From the NCBI GenBank assembly GCA_965215755.1, contig OZ244119.1, positions 3,410,001 through 3,474,000 on the forward strand: DNA of 64,000 nt. Reading direction: 5' to 3'. The DNA comes from Tectiglobus sp965215755. GTDB taxonomy: Bacteria > Pseudomonadota > Alphaproteobacteria > Rhizobiales > Hyphomicrobiaceae. Numbering within the stretch: the stretch's first letter is position 1; every line of letters starts with the position of its first letter. Below are positions 59,119 through 64,000 of the stretch, one piece after another. The notes below the pieces were generated by a model that saw only the letters and a list, made by a program, of their open reading frames with translations, was not told the origin of the DNA and did no database searches. Both the position numbers and the translations under genes were made by a program.

Positions 59119-60171
59119 TCAGCAGTCGCGGTTTGCGGTTGTGATGGAGTTCTGCAACGCCTCTGAGAATGAGACTTCCGGCCGCCATTGCAGGCGGTCG
59201 TGGAGGCGTTGATTGCAGTACTTTAACGGTTTGATACGCGCATGGAGAACGGCAGGGCGGAGGAGGCCTGGAACTCGTTCTGACAGCCCAGCGTATTCCA
59301 GAGCGGTGCCAACTGCCTCAAGAGGTCTCCATGCAGCTGGAATGACGAATCTGGGCCATCCAGATTTCTGTATGGCGTTCAGGAATTGCGCTCGTGTCGG
59401 GCGGTCATCATCGACAATATTGATATATTCGACCCGGCCGTATGCTTCGGAACCCGGGCGGTCATCGTGCAGGACCGGCAATTCGGCAGCGAGCACCAGC
59501 GCTGTTGCGCAGTGTTTGACATAGGTTGTTGGGACCTCACCTCCGCGCGCAAGGCGGACGGCGATCGGCCCGAGCGTTGGGCCGATGTGCCCGTTCCAAA
59601 GGTTTCCAGGACCAAAAACTGCACCGGGGCGCATGATGCGGATGCTGAGATCATGCTGCGCAGCTGCCTCAATTGCAGCCTGTTCCTGAGCGATCTTTGC
59701 CCGGCAGTAAGCATCGCGGTCTTTTGCAGTGTCCGCCAATGGGCACGCTTCGTTGACAGTCGCGTTCTGATGCTGGCTTCGCGTGTCGTATACAGCGAGC
59801 GAGCTGACGAGGACCAATGTGGGACGTTCGCCTGCCGTGGCGGCTAGGGCATTCAAGACGTTTGTATTTGCGCTGAGTGTCGTCCGTTCTTGTGTTGCGT
59901 CATTGCCGAGCAACGAGGCAGCAGCATGAATGACCGCGTCGCATCGGGCCAGGATCGCAGTCATTTGCTCGGTAGCTTGAGAGCTTGATAGATCGATTTC
60001 GTGTGCTTCGATCAGATCGTTGTCGTGCCAAGCTGAGGGTGTCTTTCGCCCAGGCCGGATGATGGCGACAACGCGATGACCGCGGCCAACGGCAGCTGCA
60101 ACGACATGTCGGCCGATGAAACCGTTCGCACCGGTCAGGGCGATTGTTTTTGTCGAATGTGCGTTACTCAT
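59119..60171 (-). CDS. NAD-dependent epimerase/dehydratase
   Basis: This roughly 350-residue extended SDR has IALTGANGFIGRHVVAAAVGRG, DAVIHAAASLLGND near residue 75, LVSSLAVYD near 123, and AYCRAKIAQEQ with the Tyr-x-x-x-Lys. MRPGAVFGPGN near 185 is typical of nucleotide-sugar epimerases or 4-ketoreductases. The start at 60171 gives the conserved N-terminus; an in-frame ATG at 60219 is possible and neither has a strong ribosome-binding site. It is the first gene of the minus-strand glycosyltransferase run. Confidence 0.85.
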   Translation of the reverse strand: MSNAHSTKTIALTGANGFIGRHVVAAAVGRGHRVVAIIRPGRKTPSAWHDNDLIEAHEIDLSSSQATEQMTAILARCDAVIHAAASLLGNDATQERTTLSANTNVLNALAATAGERPTLVLVSSLAVYDTRSQHQNATVNEACPLADTAKDRDAYCRAKIAQEQAAIEAAAQHDLSIRIMRPGAVFGPGNLWNGHIGPTLGPIAVRLARGGEVPTTYVKHCATALVLAAELPVLHDDRPGSEAYGRVEYINIVDDDRPTRAQFLNAIQKSGWPRFVIPAAWRPLEAVGTALEYAGLSERVPGLLRPAVLHARIKPLKYCNQRLHDRLQWRPEVSFSEALQNSITTANRDC

Positions 60172-60601
60172 GCGTCGGGTCGTTTCTTTATCGGCGAAGG
60201 CGGCGATCCGATTGGCCATATAGTCAAGTGAACTAAACGTCGTGTGTGGCCATGTTTCTGATCAGTCTTGTCTGCAATATGGGTGCTAATGCTGCTTTCA
60301 CGTCTGACGTTTGTCTGCGCGCCTTGCCCAAAAGAAGGAGCAATCGTCAGATTCGCAATCTCTAGGTCACCGTCCTATGCAACTACATCTGGCTGACTAA
60401 TACGGCGAATGTTCCATTGCAATGGCTGTACCATGTTACAACAGTCTTGCTGTTTCGTCCGGACGTGGTGAACGGATCGTCTATGTCAAAGAGGTTATCA
60501 CACCCGGGCAGATTGTTTTGGGGTGGAACAGAAATTGAATATTGGATTGAGAATGGCCGAATAGGCCTTGTCGATATTGTTCCAATAATCTGAGATGGCT
60601 A
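60172..60601. other. Divergent intergenic region in the polysaccharide locus
   Basis: About 430 bases between the epimerase and the glycosyltransferase at 60602. No credible gene is seen, and the segment must hold two divergent promoters. An AT-rich stretch around 60520-60595 precedes the glycosyltransferase start. No clear operator or terminator is visible. Confidence 0.45.
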
Positions 60602-61801
60602 ATGGTTTTGTTTGAGACCGTTTCGTGGTTGCTCCTTGTTGCGGGCGTGCTTTTGGCATTTCCGGTCGCCGTCTTGTGCATTGAGATCGGTGCTGCCTAC
60701 TTCCTTCCGTCACGATCTGGATCAGCTGGCTCCAGCTCCAGGCCAAGACTTGCAGTGCTTGTTCCGGCGCATAATGAAGAGTTGGTGATTGCGGCGACGT
60801 TAACCGGTATCCGCTCGCAGCTGCAGTCAGGTGACCGCCTTGTGGTCGTTGCAGACAACTGCACGGATCGGACGGGGGAAATTGCATCTGCCGAGGGGGC
60901 AGAGGTGGCCTCCCGGTTGGATTTGACCCGACGCGGAAAAAGTTACGCCTTGGACTTTGGCTTACGCTACCTGGAAGGCGATCCTCCGGATATCGTGATT
61001 GTCGTCGATGCCGACTGTCATTTGTCGCCTGATGCACTCGGGCGGTTGGCTGTACTTTCGGCTGAACTCAATCGGCCGGTGCAGGCGAACTACGAAATGC
61101 ATCTGCCACCCGGTCCGGTTCAGCGCTCGATGATGATTGCTGCATTTGCCTGGCGGGTTCGAAACTTTGTTCGGCCACTCGGGCTGCAAAAACTTGGGCT
61201 GTCATGCCAGCTTATGGGAACCGGAATGGCGTTTCCTTGGACACTGATATCCCAAGCGGATTTGCGATCCTCAGAAATCGTCGAAGATCTGGCGCTGGGG
61301 CTGGTGTTGGCCCGCGCCGGTAAGGCACCTGTGTTTGCTCCGGAAACGGTCGTCAGTAGTGTGTTTCCAGCCAACGCAGAAGGGCAGCAGTCTCAGCGTG
61401 CACGGTGGGAGACCGGGCATTTGAATGCCATTGTACGCTACGCACTGCCAATCTTTCGAGATGCGGTTTTGCTAAGGGTCAACCGGCAGGCTTTGGTGTT
61501 AGCGGCAGATAATCTGGTCCCGCCATTGTCGTTCTTTGTGATGCTGCTAACAGGCTATGCCGGGGTTGCTGCGCTGTTTGCTGCGATGAGCGGGATGTGG
61601 GGGCCGTTGCTGTTGGGCCTTGCCAATCTGACGGTTGTGGCGATCAGTATTGTGTTGTTGGCTTGGCTGCGCTGGGGGCGCGATGTGTTGCCAGCCCGAG
61701 AGCTGTTTCTTGCCCTGGGGTACAGCTTTGGCAAGATCCCGCTTTACCTCAAGATCCTGGGTGGCAAGCAGTTGGCGTGGATCCGGACAAAGCGGGACTA
61801 G
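60602..61801 (+). CDS. Membrane glycosyltransferase family 2 (processive-like)
   Basis: This 399-residue GT-A enzyme has membrane anchors: one N-terminal helix (residues about 5-30) and two or three C-terminal helices (residues about 300-355). Catalytic signatures are LVPAHNEELVIAATL near residue 52, VADNCTDRTGE near 83, VDADCHLSPDALGRL near 138, and QSQRARWETGH (QxxRW) near 260. The last is shared with cellulose/hyaluronan synthase-type processive enzymes. It may add the first or a backbone sugar at the membrane. It is divergent from the epimerase gene. Confidence 0.88.
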   Translation: MVLFETVSWLLLVAGVLLAFPVAVLCIEIGAAYFLPSRSGSAGSSSRPRLAVLVPAHNEELVIAATLTGIRSQLQSGDRLVVVADNCTDRTGEIASAEGAEVASRLDLTRRGKSYALDFGLRYLEGDPPDIVIVVDADCHLSPDALGRLAVLSAELNRPVQANYEMHLPPGPVQRSMMIAAFAWRVRNFVRPLGLQKLGLSCQLMGTGMAFPWTLISQADLRSSEIVEDLALGLVLARAGKAPVFAPETVVSSVFPANAEGQQSQRARWETGHLNAIVRYALPIFRDAVLLRVNRQALVLAADNLVPPLSFFVMLLTGYAGVAALFAAMSGMWGPLLLGLANLTVVAISIVLLAWLRWGRDVLPARELFLALGYSFGKIPLYLKILGGKQLAWIRTKRD

Positions 61802-61866
61802 GCCCCTAACTCTGACTTTTTGATTGTGCGAACGCTGGGTCCTTGATCTGATCCGAAGGAGCGGGC

Positions 61867-63621
61867 TTAAGGCCGTTTGACGTTGGCATCGAGCAATGCT
61901 CGCTGCTTTGGCATTTCCGAAGCGGGCTGACCGTAATATTCCAGATGTCCCCAACTGCCGTAGCGGCTGCCTTGCTTCGAGATGCTGGCAAATGCGCCAA
62001 ACATCGTACAGCCGTTTTCTGCATGATGCTTTAAGTGTTCAATGTAGAGTTCATACATTTCGGGACGTTTTTGAATGCCGGCCAATGCTGGGCTATACTG
62101 CTTTTCTTGCTGACCTTCCGGTTGAATGTGCTGGCCGCCCTCGTATATCACCAATTCAATACCGGCTTCACGAGCGAGTTTCGCGTATGAGGCTAGGCGC
62201 TTTCCGTTCTGAGCTATCGATATTCGCATGTCAGATACAACTTGTTCAGCTGTCAGGTTGGCACCGAGTTCATCCCACCGCTTGTAGATGTCTTCGTCAG
62301 GGCCAAAGTATCCACCCGGTGAAAGGGCATCACAGCCACCGTTTGTCATGACCCAATCGAGTGTCCGACGCGCGTTGTCCAACCAATCATTCTGGACGGC
62401 GCAGACGCGCACGAGGCGCGAGCGATGTTGGCCGCTAAACACCTTCTCCCATATTTTGAAGCAGCGGCTGAACAGGGCGCCAATACGCTCTGGGTGGTGG
62501 CTTCCCGGTACGTCGATGGCAATCCCATGGCGGAATGATTGTGGGGTCTTGTTGTCTTCCCAGGGATGGATTTTTCCGCCTGCTGCAACCAAGCGGCCTG
62601 CAACTTCACTGCGGAGCGCCCATTGGGCCTGGACGAACTGCCAATTCCAGAGTTCGTTGCTGTATTCGACATACACCTTGAGTGATGGATCCAGCGTATC
62701 ACGGACAAGAGTTGCCATTTCTTCGATGTAATTGTCGTCAGCAAGATGCGGAACGCAGAACCAAGCATCACGTTTGACGGCATTGGCAAGCTGAATACAA
62801 ATGTCGATTGGAATACCTGAAGCCCACATCGCGTCCCACTTGGGGTCCGGGTCTTCGTCTTGTCCCAGGGTGTGGCGACCTTTACCAACCTGTGTATAGA
62901 AATCGCGGTTTTGTCGTCTCGACCAAGTGACATTGCGGCTGTGGTTGGTGGCCAGCCAGTCCATAAAGCGGAGGCAGTGCCAGGGCTTGCAGTAGTCCAA
63001 CAGTTCCGGCCGGAAGGGCGTTTCCTTTAGATTAAGGTGCTCGTGTTCTGCAGCGACGAGGCGCATATTGCGAATGTGGTTACCGCGTTTGCTCGCACGA
63101 ATCTGGATCTCTTCGATGGAATCGTCGTCGCTCCTGTGGGCCATCATCAGCTCTATTCGACCGGGCTTGATGCTGACAATTCGGCTGGCACCGGCGGCTG
63201 CAATGGTGCCTTCGCCTTCGAAGAGAAGGACATATTTACCCGGCTTCATGACGTTTGGCACAATCGTAAAGACATGCTGTGGCCGAGCTGCTCCTGGAGC
63301 GCTGAATGGGATTTCAAGCGGATAACCATTCTCATCCAACTCGACGTATTGGGTGAGTTCGGTCTGCCATGGACCTTCGCCACTGACGTTGCGCGACATC
63401 CAGGGCCTTGCACCCCACATCAGATTGTTGAACGGAAATCCGGGCTCCCAATCCGCAATGCCGGACAGGTTCATACCGATTGGCAGCAGGTTTTTAGGTT
63501 GGGGAGCGGTTGCGCCTGCAGGAAACGGTAAAGCTGCGCTTGAGGCAGCAAGAAGGCCGAGCTGCTTTGCGCCGCTCAAGATCTGACGCCGTGTTACTCC
63601 AGCGTGGTTTCTATTGCGCAT
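61867..63621 (-). CDS. Tat-exported glycoside hydrolase-like protein
   Basis: This 584-residue protein has a twin-arginine signal (TRRQIL near residue 10, hydrophobic stretch LGLLAASSAALPF). Its TIM-barrel-like catalytic part carries VEYSNELWNWQF near residue 318, where Asn-Glu looks like an acid/base pair, and IYEGGQHI near 495, which could hold the nucleophile glutamate. The N-terminal about 200 residues are beta-rich. It resembles large secreted proteins with SNE-x-W motifs found near polysaccharide loci. It probably trims or degrades the polymer in the periplasm. The family is uncertain. Confidence 0.75.
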   Translation of the reverse strand: MRNRNHAGVTRRQILSGAKQLGLLAASSAALPFPAGATAPQPKNLLPIGMNLSGIADWEPGFPFNNLMWGARPWMSRNVSGEGPWQTELTQYVELDENGYPLEIPFSAPGAARPQHVFTIVPNVMKPGKYVLLFEGEGTIAAAGASRIVSIKPGRIELMMAHRSDDDSIEEIQIRASKRGNHIRNMRLVAAEHEHLNLKETPFRPELLDYCKPWHCLRFMDWLATNHSRNVTWSRRQNRDFYTQVGKGRHTLGQDEDPDPKWDAMWASGIPIDICIQLANAVKRDAWFCVPHLADDNYIEEMATLVRDTLDPSLKVYVEYSNELWNWQFVQAQWALRSEVAGRLVAAGGKIHPWEDNKTPQSFRHGIAIDVPGSHHPERIGALFSRCFKIWEKVFSGQHRSRLVRVCAVQNDWLDNARRTLDWVMTNGGCDALSPGGYFGPDEDIYKRWDELGANLTAEQVVSDMRISIAQNGKRLASYAKLAREAGIELVIYEGGQHIQPEGQQEKQYSPALAGIQKRPEMYELYIEHLKHHAENGCTMFGAFASISKQGSRYGSWGHLEYYGQPASEMPKQRALLDANVKRP

Positions 63622-63793
63622 ATCGCTTGCCTTTGCTTGAATGACTGTGGCGTTAGGAACAGCTCGCCAAACTTTCGAAAGTCTTGCTGTGTGCTGGTAT
63701 GGAGTTGACTGCTTCGGCGGGTTTGCTCGTCGCTCTATTCTATTTGTTCTTCCGGCGAATGATTTGATTGAAGCCCCGCTCCTGGATCAGACC

Positions 63794-64000
63794 CTAAGCT
63801 TGTTCCGGCAGACGTGACAGCCGCGCAACGACTGGCAGACCGGTAATTGATTCCACCTCGTCCTTGATACGAATTTTGGTGCTTATGAATTCCAGCAGCA
63901 AGGCCAGGCCGCCGCCAAGAGCCAAGGCTAAGAAGATGACCAGCGCGGCAAGCTTGATGCCCAGACTGGTCCCGTGGACCGGGTCAGTGGGCCGGCCAAC
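63794..64000 (-). CDS. C-terminus of a polysaccharide chain-length/co-polymerase protein (partial)
   Basis: The last 68 codons of a minus-strand gene are visible; its start lies beyond the right edge. The stretch reads DPVHGTSLGIKLAALVIFL..., a transmembrane helix (about residues 14-36 of the fragment), then LLEFISTKIRIKDEVESI and TGLPVVARLSRLPEQ. This is the membrane-cytoplasm junction of Wzz/GumC-type co-polymerases, just before where a tyrosine kinase domain would sit in fused forms. It ends without a kinase domain. It shows the locus extends to the right. Confidence 0.85.
   Translation of the reverse strand, partial: VGRPTDPVHGTSLGIKLAALVIFLALALGGGLALLLEFISTKIRIKDEVESITGLPVVARLSRLPEQA

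Noticed and set aside
35560..61801. A defence island or mobile element hidden in the mixed-strand right half
   Set aside because: Every gene with recognisable motifs fits surface polysaccharide biosynthesis. No nuclease, integrase, transposase, reverse transcriptase or toxin-like gene was found.

Overview
The window looks like an alphaproteobacterial chromosome segment of moderate GC, perhaps from the Hyphomicrobiales or Parvibaculales. The support is a DUF1489 protein (a family I know from Alphaproteobacteria), a TRAP 2-oxoacid-type transporter, a complete leucine/branched-chain 2-oxoacid catabolic set, and a large surface-polysaccharide locus. No rRNA, tRNA, CRISPR array, prophage or insertion sequence was recognised. 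The lineage is an inference from gene content only.

Left half (about 1-30.6 kb): branched-chain amino acid catabolism mixed with housekeeping genes. An ArsR-type regulator is translationally coupled to an SRPBCC (AHSA1) gene that carries an in-frame TGA. An Lrp-family regulator lies divergent to a tight four-gene operon for the branched-chain 2-oxoacid dehydrogenase complex (E1 alpha, E1 beta, E2, E3). Isovaleryl-CoA dehydrogenase follows, then a TRAP transporter in the order P-M-Q that ends in a strong terminator, an acetyl-CoA acetyltransferase, and both methylcrotonyl-CoA carboxylase subunits. These enzymes would take the leucine-derived 2-oxoacid through isovaleryl-CoA and methylcrotonyl-CoA, with the thiolase acting on the acetoacetate end. 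Methylglutaconyl-CoA hydratase and HMG-CoA lyase are not in the window. Interspersed are a PhyH-type dioxygenase, an aldo/keto reductase, a GNAT acetyltransferase, an LLM flavin oxidoreductase, a thioesterase, a rhodanese, a thioredoxin-like/glutaredoxin protein and several membrane or exported proteins of unknown role.

Middle (30.6-35.3 kb): a patatin-like lipoprotein, two tiny membrane-protein genes, an amidase plus a metal-dependent cyclase/hydrolase in one minus-strand operon, and a small secreted LprI-like protein.

Right half (35.5 kb to the edge): an exopolysaccharide or capsule locus. It has nucleotide-sugar enzymes (TviB/WbpO-type dehydrogenase, UDP-glucuronate 4-epimerase-like, UDP-xylose synthase-like), a Wzy-like polymerase, a Wzx flippase, six glycosyltransferases, two SGNH-type proteins, a Tat-exported glycosidase-like protein, and the C-terminus of a chain-length/co-polymerase protein cut by the right edge. 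Unusual members are two tandem GMC flavin oxidoreductases (the second with a four-cysteine motif), an SDR, and a Gfo/Idh/MocA-epimerase fusion. Together they suggest a polysaccharide with an uncommonly oxidised or epimerised sugar. The locus clearly continues past the right edge.

The most distinctive non-coding signal is a 61-bp imperfect palindromic repeat present twice (24660-24720 and 46434-46494, in opposite orientations), about 77% identical, in unrelated intergenic regions.
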